From the NCBI GenBank assembly GCA_902766125.1, contig CACXCG010000051.1:1-64000 (forward strand): a stretch of 64,000 nucleotides of DNA, written 5' to 3'. The translations under genes and the position numbers were made by a program. The notes under the pieces are model-generated. The model worked only from the letters and a program-made list of their open reading frames with translations, was not told the DNA's origin and did no database searches. Each line of letters opens with the position of its first letter. Position 1 is the first letter of the stretch. The stretch comes from an uncultured Spirochaetaceae bacterium (GTDB taxonomy: Bacteria; Spirochaetota; Spirochaetia; Treponematales; Treponemataceae). Shown here one piece after another: positions 8,459 to 16,763 of the stretch.

Positions 8459-9256
8459 ATGAAAAAGACAATTCTTTCGGTTGCAGCATTATTGCTTGCA
8501 AGTTCACTGTATGCACAAAGTCTTACAGGTTACGACATTATGAAAAAAGCAGATGAAGTACCACAGCCAAAGACTTCTTCTTCCACCGCAACGCTTACCA
8601 TTCATTCAAAGAAAGGTGCAGACAGAACTCGTGAAGTTATTATGAAAAGCAAAGACTACGGCGACGTTACCAAAGAAGTAATTGTTTTTACAACTCCCAA
8701 AGATGTGGCCGGAACCGGATACCTTATGTTTGATTATGCAGAAGATGCAAACGGAAACAAAAAGGATTCAGACAACTGGCTGTACATGCCCGCAATGCAG
8801 AAGACACGCCGCATCGCTTCAAGTGGTTCAGAAAGTGAAGGAAGTTTCATGGGAACAGACTTTACCTATCAGGACATGGGAGAACGCAGTCTGAACAATT
8901 ACACTTACACGCTGCTGGGAGAAGAAACGGTAGACGGAGTTCTGTGCTATAAAATTGAATGCGTAAGCAAAGCACACACCGAAAAAGATCCGCGCTACAT
9001 CACATACATCGGCAAAAAAGATTATGTCATGCGCAAGTGTGAATTCTATGACCGTCAGGATCAGCTGCATCGTGTTCTTACCTGCACAGACTTTGTTACC
9101 ATCAAGGGATTTGTAACGGCTCAGAAAATGAAAATGGAAAACGTTCAGACAGGAACCTGGTCTCTCATTGAAACAAAAAATATCGTTTACGACGAAGAAG
9201 ACATTGATGATTCTCTGTTCACCGTTGCAGCATTAGAGAAAGGAAGAATCAGATGA
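8459..9256 (+). CDS. Outer-membrane lipoprotein-sorting (LolA-like) protein
   Basis: A 265-residue exported protein. The signal peptide MKKTILSVAALLLASSLYAQS has a clear hydrophobic core and an AXA-like cleavage site. The frame extends upstream to 8390 inside the transporter gene, but ATG 8459 has a good ribosome site (aaggagac) and gives the signal peptide. The mature part shows the hallmark region DNWLYMPAMQKTRRIASSGSESEGS followed by TYQDMGER (about residues 100-145), typical of COG2834-type proteins that travel with MMPL pumps. It starts one base after the pump's stop codon and overlaps the next gene by 4 bp (ATGA), so translation is coupled. It probably shuttles the exported lipid-like substrate across the periplasm. 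Confidence 0.88.
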   Translation: MKKTILSVAALLLASSLYAQSLTGYDIMKKADEVPQPKTSSSTATLTIHSKKGADRTREVIMKSKDYGDVTKEVIVFTTPKDVAGTGYLMFDYAEDANGNKKDSDNWLYMPAMQKTRRIASSGSESEGSFMGTDFTYQDMGERSLNNYTYTLLGEETVDGVLCYKIECVSKAHTEKDPRYITYIGKKDYVMRKCEFYDRQDQLHRVLTCTDFVTIKGFVTAQKMKMENVQTGTWSLIETKNIVYDEEDIDDSLFTVAALEKGRIR

Positions 9257-10554
9257 AAAAACACATCGTAACGACATTTGTTCTGCTGGCAGCTCTTACA
9301 AGTCTTTCGGCAGAAGGCAGTGTCGATTTTTCAGGCTGTGTTGAAACTTCATGGGGCGCTTCTGCCCCGTGGACTGAAGAAAATATGGCAGGACGATTTA
9401 CGCTGGGAACGACAACCTTTACCGGAACCGTCGATGCCTATTTTGACAACAGTTCTGCGTATGCACAGGGCGCATTTACCTACGATGCAATAAACAACAG
9501 TTTTGACATGTCTCTCAAAGAACTGTGGCTTGACTATACATCATCTTTCTGGGGTATCAGAATAGGAAGACAAAAAACTTCCTGGGGTAAAGCAGATGGA
9601 ATCGACATTACTAATGTAATCTGTCCTTCAAACATGGAAAGTTTTGCTGCAATGACAAGCGATGATTCAAAACTTGCCGTTGATGCAATCCGATTTTCAC
9701 TTACGGGAAATCAATTCATGCTTGATGCATTCTGGATCCCGTTCTTTACACCGGCTTCTCTTCCGTTAAGCGAAGGAAACAGCCTGCGAAAATATCTGGT
9801 TCCAGAAAGTGTATATATTCCTGCATTTGGTACATCGCTTCCTGTTTCACTGAATCGGATTGAAAAACCGGAACTTGCAATATGGAACGGAGAGTATGGC
9901 TTAAAAGCATCGGGTTACTTTTCTGCATTAGATGTTTCGCTCTACGGATTTTACGGATGGGATGACACTCCACTATTGAAATACGAACTTCAGGGAACGT
10001 ATCCTTCGTACACAGGAATTGCAATAAGCGGTAAGTACGAACGCATGGCAATGATTGGTGCAGACGCAGCACTTCCTATAGGAGAGACAGTCCTTCGGCT
10101 GGAAACAGCGTTTTTTCCTCAGAGACACTTTCAAAAATCCGCAGAAGAAATCTTGCAGAACAGTTCGGAAATCTCTGAACAGAGAAATCAGCTGAGTGCA
10201 CTTGCGGGATTGGACTGGATGCCAAGCGGATGGACTATTACTGCACAGTACTATTGCGATGCAGTGTTTGGAGACATAGATACACTTGAACGCAAAGACA
10301 CTTACCAGCACGGAGCAACCGTCAGCATTTCAAAGACACTGGTGAATGATACGCTTGAACTGAGTCTTGCAGCCGTTATAGGTCTGAACGATTTCGACAG
10401 CATGATCTGTCCGTCAGTGACCTACAGTCTGTCAGATCAGATTTCGTTTGGAGCGAGTGCTTTCATCTTTTTGCCCGGTCCTGAAAACGACGGAAACTAC
10501 GGTGCATACAAAGATCTTTCAACCGTTTGCATAAATGCGAAATTTAGTTTTTAA
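9253..10554 (+). CDS. Outer-membrane beta-barrel partner of the MMPL pump (DUF1302-like)
   Basis: A 433-residue exported protein with signal peptide MKKHIVTTFVLLAALTSLSAEG. The mature chain has many amphipathic strands of about ten residues, with aromatic girdle residues and a C-terminal aromatic strand (INAKFSF), as in outer-membrane barrels. The region ELWLDYTSSFWGIRIGRQ, followed by KTSWGKADGIDITNVICP, resembles the GRQ-W-G-AD pattern of DUF1302-type barrels that partner MMPL and LolA-like proteins in proteobacteria. ATG overlaps the previous stop by 4 bp. The likely role is the outer-membrane exit for the exported molecule. The precise family was not tested. Confidence 0.75.
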   Translation: MKKHIVTTFVLLAALTSLSAEGSVDFSGCVETSWGASAPWTEENMAGRFTLGTTTFTGTVDAYFDNSSAYAQGAFTYDAINNSFDMSLKELWLDYTSSFWGIRIGRQKTSWGKADGIDITNVICPSNMESFAAMTSDDSKLAVDAIRFSLTGNQFMLDAFWIPFFTPASLPLSEGNSLRKYLVPESVYIPAFGTSLPVSLNRIEKPELAIWNGEYGLKASGYFSALDVSLYGFYGWDDTPLLKYELQGTYPSYTGIAISGKYERMAMIGADAALPIGETVLRLETAFFPQRHFQKSAEEILQNSSEISEQRNQLSALAGLDWMPSGWTITAQYYCDAVFGDIDTLERKDTYQHGATVSISKTLVNDTLELSLAAVIGLNDFDSMICPSVTYSLSDQISFGASAFIFLPGPENDGNYGAYKDLSTVCINAKFSF

Positions 10555-10561
10555 TTAGTGT

Positions 10562-11341
10562 ATGAACTACATAATTGCAAAAGGATTAATCATTCCGTTT
10601 CTGGGAACCGCACTTGGTTCAGCTCTTGTTTTCTTTATGAAAAAGGAACTGGACCAGCGTGTTCAGAAAATTCTTTCCGGTTTTGCTGCCGGAGTCATGA
10701 TAGCCGCTTCTATCTGGAGTCTGCTTATACCATCTATTGACATGGCCGCTGATCGGGGCAGACTTGCATTTGTACCTGCTGTCGTCGGATTCTGTCTGGG
10801 AATGGTTTTCCTGCTGATTCTGGATAAGACGGTTCCCCACATGCACCTTGACGAAACGCAGGAAGGCTTTAAAAGCAATCTGCAGAAAACAACCATGATG
10901 GTTCTTGCCGTAACCCTTCACAACATTCCTGAAGGTATGGCCGTCGGCATTCTGTATGCGGGATGGCTTTCGGGTTCTGCTCAGATTACCGAAGCAGGCG
11001 CTCTCAGTCTTGCCATCGGAATTGCAATACAGAACTTTCCTGAAGGTGCAATCATTTCAATGCCGCTTCACTCAAAAGGACTTTCAAAACCAAAGGCTTG
11101 CTGGTACGGCATTCTGTCTGGAATTGTTGAACCGGTTGCCGGATTACTGACCATTCTGCTTGCAAGTCTTATTCTTCCGGCTCTACCCTACTTCTTAAGC
11201 TTTGCTGCAGGTGCCATGATGTATGTCGTGGTAGAAGAACTGGTACCCGAAATGACAGAAGGTGAACACTCCAACATGGGAACGGTTGCCTTTATGATCG
11301 GATTTGCGCTTATGATGGTCCTTGATGTAACACTGGGCTAA
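10562..11341 (+). CDS. ZIP-family metal transporter (ZupT-like)
   Basis: A 259-residue membrane protein with eight predicted helices. Helices 4 and 5 carry the metal-binding motifs HNIPEGMAVG (about residue 120) and QNFPEGAIISMPL (about 159), characteristic of bacterial ZIP transporters that import zinc and other divalent metals. The VVEELVPE segment near the C-terminus is also typical. It starts 7 bp after the barrel gene with no visible terminator, so it is probably the last gene of the TetR-controlled export operon. Coupling of a metal importer to a lipid-type exporter is unusual and may mean the operon responds to envelope or metal stress. The substrate is assigned by family only. Confidence 0.9.
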   Translation: MNYIIAKGLIIPFLGTALGSALVFFMKKELDQRVQKILSGFAAGVMIAASIWSLLIPSIDMAADRGRLAFVPAVVGFCLGMVFLLILDKTVPHMHLDETQEGFKSNLQKTTMMVLAVTLHNIPEGMAVGILYAGWLSGSAQITEAGALSLAIGIAIQNFPEGAIISMPLHSKGLSKPKACWYGILSGIVEPVAGLLTILLASLILPALPYFLSFAAGAMMYVVVEELVPEMTEGEHSNMGTVAFMIGFALMMVLDVTLG

Positions 11342-11418
11342 TTTGTACTGATTCCGTGCTGATTTTGTACTGATTCCGTACTGATTTTCGTATAATTCTG
11401 TACTGATTTTGTGCGCCT
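11342..11418. repeat. 11-bp tandem repeat, six to seven units
   Basis: Units of the form TttGTACTGAT / TccGTaCTGAT follow one another exactly every 11 bp from the zip stop codon (units at 11342, 11353, 11364, 11375, 11386, 11397, with a partial at 11408). The first, third, fourth and sixth are nearly identical and the fifth is the most diverged. The period equals about one DNA turn. No coding frame makes sense across it. Confidence 0.85.
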
Positions 11419-11462
11419 CCACTTATAAACTGTACACATAAGTTTATTATTTGGAGGATGCC

Positions 11463-13394
11463 ATGAAAAAAATTTATTTTCTACCCTTAATTGCTCTTTC
11501 TGTACTGCTTGTAAGTACAGCTCTTACCGGATGTGGCGACAGTCCCGTCTCTGGCGGTGTACCTGTTTCTCAGGAAGCAATCAACAATGCAGTTCCAGGA
11601 AGCGTCATAAACTTTAACGGTTCAAGCAACGGTGGTGAAATAACTGTTGACCGCCCTCTTACCCTGAACGGTAACAATGCATCAAATGTTTCCATTATCA
11701 TCAGTTCTAATGTCCGTGAAAATGTCGTTCTCAGAAATTTCAGGAACGCACACATTACCATTTCTGACATTCCGGTACACCGCTCTGGACTTCATGCAAA
11801 CACGGTAGGCGATACGGAAGAAGACACAGGCTTCAAACACTTAGGAGACGATGCACTGCCTTTGAAACTTGAAGGCTGTACTATTGAAAAAATTGAAGCA
11901 GAAGAAGATTTTGCACTCTTCCTTGATAACGGAAATAAGAAAAGCGTAATCGACGAACTTGAACTCAAAGAGGGCGTTGAAGACTTTACCTTTGTTGAAT
12001 TTGACAAAGAGGGAACAGCAACAAACGCAAAATCAAAAGTAAAAGAGTTAAATATAGAGGATGGAGTTGAGAAAATTAATCTTATTGGTGGTACTTTTAA
12101 TGATGTTAGTTTTGCAGACGATTTTACTGGCTCAGTAGACTTTAAGTACGACCAGGAATTTGAAGATCAGCTGAACTTTGACGGGAAAGAAGCATTCCTT
12201 GAAGACAGCAAAGTCATCGAAAAAGATGTCGGTGTTGCAGAAAAAGCAGCAGGCAGCACTGTGTATTCATTCTCTATGTCAAAGGATTTGTTTGATATTC
12301 TGAACGGTCACATATTTGTTGTCTTTATGAATGAAAATGATGAGAATGCACCAGTTTATGCTACAATTCCTTCCGGATTTTTTAAAGTTGATTTCCCTGA
12401 CTTACCATCAGGATCAGCCCTCCGTACTATTTACGGTTCAGAAAAATGCTATGTCGATTACGCAGGTGCACGTGCCCGCGGTATGCTTGGCGGCTATCTG
12501 AATCAGGATATTGTACATCTTACCCACTACAAAAACTACAACAAGGAAGCATTTGTTGCAACTTTGTCTGTTTCTGATTCTATGGTAACCTTCTATGTTG
12601 ACATCTCTAAAATCAGAAAAGAAGATGTTATTATCTGCCCGGCATACATGGGACTGCATAACGACGAAGGCTGTACAAAACTTTCAGACATAAGCCTTGA
12701 AGGTTACACTCCCTGCTTTGCTGCTGATTATGCCTCGCTTCCAGAATTATTAGATGAGGACGAAAGAAATGCACGAGACTCTCAAATTGGTGGCTCTTTC
12801 CCTGTGGCAGGCGGAGAACTGTGTGCCTACAATTCAGTAAAATTCACTTTTGGTGTACCACGGTATGATTATGTAGCAATGGCACCTGGCGGTCAGTATC
12901 CGAATGTAGGAAGTCTTACTTACTCTCAGGTTCCTGTTGATCCAAACCAGGAAGATCCCTTTGGAACCGATCTAACCCCAGAATCAGATGACTTTCTGAA
13001 CATCAAGACAAAAAACATGTATGACAACTTTGAATGGGATGAAGGCCTCTCTGCAGAAAGAGAAATCCTAATTGAGGAACTGGAAAGAGGAGGAGTTATA
13101 TTCTATCCGACTTCCAGTTGTACTCCTGGAAGCGAACTGACTGCAGCTCAGCTCCGTTCACTTGCAAAGTATGCATTCATCTGGAAGTATGTGCCCGTTT
13201 CTGCACAGGCATGTATAACTGTCAGAGCTCGCGAGGGTGGTGAATATGGAACATTAAGTCTGCAGGAAATCATAAATCAGGTTAGAGCAGGCGAAAGAAC
13301 TTACTATATTGATGAGTTGAGCACTTCACCGGTTACACTTGAACAGCTTCAGTCAGGAGCTGAATTCTGGCAGCTTCTGTATCAGATAAACTAA
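11463..13394 (+). CDS. Large surface or periplasmic lipoprotein
   Basis: A 643-residue protein. The lipoprotein signal ends at the lipobox LTGC (Cys near residue 26 of MKKIYFLPLIALSVLLVSTA). The frame opens at a TTG (11451), but the ATG at 11463 has the ribosome site ttggagg and the correct signal. The region after the lipid anchor (about 30-110) looks like short beta-helix turns (GGEITVDRPLTLNG, NVVLRNFRNAHITISD), followed by an acidic stretch and then a globular part rich in Tyr and Asp (about 270-640). I do not recognise the family. It is probably a surface lipoprotein of the kind common in treponemes. It stands alone and is followed by a strong terminator. Confidence 0.75.
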   Translation: MKKIYFLPLIALSVLLVSTALTGCGDSPVSGGVPVSQEAINNAVPGSVINFNGSSNGGEITVDRPLTLNGNNASNVSIIISSNVRENVVLRNFRNAHITISDIPVHRSGLHANTVGDTEEDTGFKHLGDDALPLKLEGCTIEKIEAEEDFALFLDNGNKKSVIDELELKEGVEDFTFVEFDKEGTATNAKSKVKELNIEDGVEKINLIGGTFNDVSFADDFTGSVDFKYDQEFEDQLNFDGKEAFLEDSKVIEKDVGVAEKAAGSTVYSFSMSKDLFDILNGHIFVVFMNENDENAPVYATIPSGFFKVDFPDLPSGSALRTIYGSEKCYVDYAGARARGMLGGYLNQDIVHLTHYKNYNKEAFVATLSVSDSMVTFYVDISKIRKEDVIICPAYMGLHNDEGCTKLSDISLEGYTPCFAADYASLPELLDEDERNARDSQIGGSFPVAGGELCAYNSVKFTFGVPRYDYVAMAPGGQYPNVGSLTYSQVPVDPNQEDPFGTDLTPESDDFLNIKTKNMYDNFEWDEGLSAEREILIEELERGGVIFYPTSSCTPGSELTAAQLRSLAKYAFIWKYVPVSAQACITVRAREGGEYGTLSLQEIINQVRAGERTYYIDELSTSPVTLEQLQSGAEFWQLLYQIN

Positions 13395-13441
13395 CCACTT
13401 TTGATAGCGGAGAGAGAGAAAAAAAGCTACTCCTTTTTTGC

Positions 13442-13472
13442 GGAGTCCTGGAAACGGGGCTCCGTTTTTTTT
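13442..13472 (+). terminator. Rho-independent terminator
   Basis: 9-bp stem GGAGTCCTG/CGGGGCTCC (with G-T pairs) capped by a GAAA tetraloop and followed by eight T. It ends the lipoprotein transcript and lies right against the 3' end of the convergent regulator gene. Confidence 0.88.
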
Positions 13473-14500
13473 CAGGAAAGCACTTTACGTTCAAGGAAGG
13501 AAGCGACGTCTTCTGCCCAGCTGTACTGATTCATAAACTCACCGGCAAAATTTTTTATCGCTTCTTTATCACCAGAAAGAAAATCATAATAATCACAGCG
13601 GATAATCTCGGGATTTATACGGAAGTTGTTGTATTCTGCAATAAAGAAATTCTGAATCTCACGGTCTGCAAAACTCTTTTTGATGTCAACAATCAGATTG
13701 CGAAGGCTTGCTCCGTATCGTGCAGAATCAGCATGGTCTCCCCAGAGCACAGAAATCAATTCTTTTGTTTTTACCGAACTGCCATTCTTGTAAATGAGAT
13801 ACGCTAACAGTTCAGTTGATTTTGTACGCGAAAACTTAACGACAGAGCCTTCATACAAAAGAGTAAAATTACCAAACGTCTTTGCTTCAAGAGACTGCAT
13901 TTGCTTTTTAAGCAGCATAATATATTTTTTTTCTACACGACGCCTATAAAATGCACAGCAACTGGTTACAACCGTCACAAGAATTGTATCCAGAAGTCCG
14001 GTAAGTCCAAAATGAGCATACACTCCAGGAATCAGAAATCCTAGTCCTATGGTCATAGTGAAAAGAAAACAAAGCGGAGAAAAAGAAAATGCAATCAGCG
14101 ATAAAAAACCACAGAGACAATAGACGAGCACGCCATTAAACGGCTGATTAAGAATATAGAAATTGTAAACGGCAGCAACTAAACCTGTTGCAAGAAGAAC
14201 ATAAAAGGGAATCGTCTTACCGATATACGCTTTTTCACGGGAAAGTTTTTTGGACCATTGAGCATACACAAACATGCCGGCACTCATGACGGTAAAAGCA
14301 CCAAAATAAATGAACGAAGCTGTGTTTACCCCACCCCTTGTAATTTGTAAAGTCAGCAAAACAATCAGGTCAATAATTCCAAAGGCGAACAAAAAAGGGC
14401 TTATAAAAAGAATATGGAGACGGTTTGTTTCTCCTGAATCTGCCAGATCCAAACGCGAAATAAGATAGCGGTTTTGATAGAATGTTCTTAATTTACTCAT
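13472..14500 (-). CDS. Membrane-bound winged-helix (SARP-like) transcription regulator
   Basis: A 342-residue protein with an unusual order. Six or so hydrophobic helices come first (about residues 28-195). A short basic linker (RRRVEKKYIMLLKKQMQSLEAK) leads to a cytosolic C-terminal domain. That domain starts FGNFTLLYEGSVVKFSRTKSTELLAYLIY and continues with a winged-helix recognition region (KELISVLWGD, YGASLRNLIVDIKK), like the OmpR/SARP DNA-binding fold. It ends in GEFMNQYSWAED, a signature of the SARP-type all-helical extension, here cut short. It has no receiver or kinase, so it looks like a one-component, membrane-tethered regulator. It is divergent from the HD-GYP gene at 14625, a possible target. 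Confidence 0.75.
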   Translation of the reverse strand: MSKLRTFYQNRYLISRLDLADSGETNRLHILFISPFLFAFGIIDLIVLLTLQITRGGVNTASFIYFGAFTVMSAGMFVYAQWSKKLSREKAYIGKTIPFYVLLATGLVAAVYNFYILNQPFNGVLVYCLCGFLSLIAFSFSPLCFLFTMTIGLGFLIPGVYAHFGLTGLLDTILVTVVTSCCAFYRRRVEKKYIMLLKKQMQSLEAKTFGNFTLLYEGSVVKFSRTKSTELLAYLIYKNGSSVKTKELISVLWGDHADSARYGASLRNLIVDIKKSFADREIQNFFIAEYNNFRINPEIIRCDYYDFLSGDKEAIKNFAGEFMNQYSWAEDVASFLERKVLS

Positions 14501-14568
14501 TTTCTCTCTAATAACTCTAACACAAGTACATCAATCTTGCAAGATTTTTTTCAACTTCGCCCTTGTTC

Positions 14569-14598
14569 TTGAAGTGAGTATTTATAAAATGCTACAAT
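14569..14598 (+). promoter_or_regulatory. Promoter of the HD-GYP signalling operon
   Basis: TTGAAG (14569-14574) and TACAAT (14593-14598) with an 18-bp spacer, 26 bp before the GTG start. A ribosome site (acggagc) precedes the start. Confidence 0.5.
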
Positions 14599-14624
14599 AA
14601 TATACACTTAATACGGAGCAAACG

Positions 14625-16763
14625 GTGAATTCACAAGACACAAAATTATCTCCTCAGTCACGCCGCATTATTCTTTCATTTATTGGAATTGCCATAAATG
14701 TTACGCTGTCTTACGTGACTTACAAACTGGGCCTTCCGTTATTCTTTGATACAATTGGAACTGTTTGCGTTGCTTCAATCACAGGTTTTTTATTTCCAGC
14801 TATTTTTACTGCGGTTGCGTCAAATGTCATCTGCACGCTTTTTTACGAACCGTCAATGTATCTGTCCATTTTCCATGCTTTAATTGCAATTATTACGGTT
14901 GCACTCACCAGAAAAAAAGCATTCAGAAAAATCGGAAGCGTTGCCGCATACGTTGCAGCCACTGCACTTATTTCTTCTCTTTCTTCATCACTTGTTTTGT
15001 ACACACTCTATCGGCAGGACTTCCCTACTCTTATTGTTCGTAATGCAGAAAACTTTTCTGCAGCAACTTCTACCCCCTATTTTCTTTCCTTCCTTATAAG
15101 TAACTATCTGCTCTATTTTATAGAAAAAAGTTTTATCAGTATTTTTGCAATGATTGTACTTGCACTCATTCCCAAAAAAATTCTAGAGCTGTTTGAACAC
15201 GACACCTGGGCAAGTCATTTTGCTTCTGATGATGCACAAAAATCTATCATCGAAACAGTAAGCAACTCCAAACATCCGTTCCATAAAAAGATAGCAAATC
15301 TTTTTGTCTTAACTTCTATCGTACTTGTTTGTGTAACCGGATATATAGCACTGCGCGTTTACTTTGACAACACAAAAACAGATAAAAGACAGAATGCATG
15401 GGACTGCGCAGAAACAATCGCAAAATCTATAGATCCTTCACAAGTAAATGGATTTATAAAATACAGAACAAACGCTCCTGGTTATGTAGCAACACAGGAA
15501 CTGTTCACAAAGATTCAGGAATGTTCTCATAATGTTTTCAGGCTGTATGCGGTAAAGTTTGAAACAAACGGGCTCATCTATATTTTTGATACAAACAGAA
15601 CAGCCTTTTATCAACCCGGAGAACTTGTTCCCTACGAAAAGAAATTTAGTCTCATAGCAGATTCTTTCATTGATTGCAATTACAGCCGCTTTAATGAACA
15701 AAACGGTCTGTTCCGATGGAATTACACCTGTTATTATCCTGTACTTGATGATGAAGGGAAATGCCTGTGTTTCGTCTGTGCAGATGCTTCTCTGAATTAC
15801 TTTAAGGAATACATGGCGAATTTTACGATGCGCGTTCTGTTAATCATGGCAGGATTCTTTATCGTAATTATTTCTCATACCATCTGGTCAATTGGAACCA
15901 ACATGTCCTATCCAATCAGTGCAATTGCAGCCTGTATTGACCGCTTTTCAGACTTATCAGAAGATCAGGGGAAACTTGAAGAAAACGTAAAACTGATTCG
16001 TTCGCTTGACATTCACAGTCAGGACGAAATTCAAACCCTGTATGATGCAATTTGCCGCATGATGCTTAGTCAGTCAGAACAGCTCAGCGATATTCGTAGA
16101 CTTTCAGAATCAACTGCAAAAATGCAGGACGGACTTATCATCACCATGGCAGATATGGTTGAAAACCGCGACTCAGATACAGGAGAACATGTTCAGAAAA
16201 CTGCAGCGTATGTAAAAATCATTGCAGAAGGATTAAAGAAAAAAGGATATTACGCTCAGAAAATTACTCCCAAATTTATTTCTGATGCAGTTCGTTCGGC
16301 ACCGTTACATGATGTCGGAAAAATAAACATTCCAGACAACGTATTGAACAAACCTGGAAAACTTACCGACGAAGAATTTGCTATCATGAAAACACACACA
16401 ACTGCAGGAAAAGCAATTCTTGAAAAAGCAATTTCTTCAGTTCAGGGAGAAAACTATCTTAAAGAAGCCCGCAACATGGCAGCGTATCACCATGAACGAT
16501 GGGACGGCAAAGGTTACCCGGAAGGTCTTCATGGTGAAGTAATTCCTCTTTCAGCACGAATTATGGCAGTAGCAGATGTGTTTGACGCACTTGCTTCTCC
16601 TCGTGTATACAAGCCGGCATTCCCTTTGGAAAAAGCACTTGCAATTCTGCAGGAAGGAAGCGGAACTCAGTTTGATCCAAAATGCGTAGAGGTATTCATG
16701 GATTCTCTTTCTGAAGTAAAAGCTGTTCTTAAAAAATATACGGGAGGAAGTTTTGTCCTTTAA
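14625..16763 (+). CDS. Membrane sensor with active HD-GYP c-di-GMP phosphodiesterase domain
   Basis: A 712-residue protein starting at GTG with the ribosome site cggagc. The N-terminus has about six membrane helices (residues 14-190), resembling the multi-helix sensor of some kinases. A periplasmic sensory region (about 245-395) and another helix (about 400-420) follow, then a HAMP-like linker. The C-terminal HD-GYP domain (about 500-700) is intact: GEHVQKTAAYV, HDVGKINIPD (HD near 562-563), KTHTTAGKAIL and HHERWDGKGYPEG (about 621-633). It should degrade cyclic di-GMP in response to an external signal. The next gene overlaps its 3' end by 11 bp, so it is translationally coupled to a propeller receptor. 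Confidence 0.9.
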   Translation: MNSQDTKLSPQSRRIILSFIGIAINVTLSYVTYKLGLPLFFDTIGTVCVASITGFLFPAIFTAVASNVICTLFYEPSMYLSIFHALIAIITVALTRKKAFRKIGSVAAYVAATALISSLSSSLVLYTLYRQDFPTLIVRNAENFSAATSTPYFLSFLISNYLLYFIEKSFISIFAMIVLALIPKKILELFEHDTWASHFASDDAQKSIIETVSNSKHPFHKKIANLFVLTSIVLVCVTGYIALRVYFDNTKTDKRQNAWDCAETIAKSIDPSQVNGFIKYRTNAPGYVATQELFTKIQECSHNVFRLYAVKFETNGLIYIFDTNRTAFYQPGELVPYEKKFSLIADSFIDCNYSRFNEQNGLFRWNYTCYYPVLDDEGKCLCFVCADASLNYFKEYMANFTMRVLLIMAGFFIVIISHTIWSIGTNMSYPISAIAACIDRFSDLSEDQGKLEENVKLIRSLDIHSQDEIQTLYDAICRMMLSQSEQLSDIRRLSESTAKMQDGLIITMADMVENRDSDTGEHVQKTAAYVKIIAEGLKKKGYYAQKITPKFISDAVRSAPLHDVGKINIPDNVLNKPGKLTDEEFAIMKTHTTAGKAILEKAISSVQGENYLKEARNMAAYHHERWDGKGYPEGLHGEVIPLSARIMAVADVFDALASPRVYKPAFPLEKALAILQEGSGTQFDPKCVEVFMDSLSEVKAVLKKYTGGSFVL

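Noticed and set aside
11195-11422. Minus-strand frame across the 11-bp repeats
   Set aside because: Its repeating peptide is a by-product of the repeat array and it overlaps the end of the zip gene.
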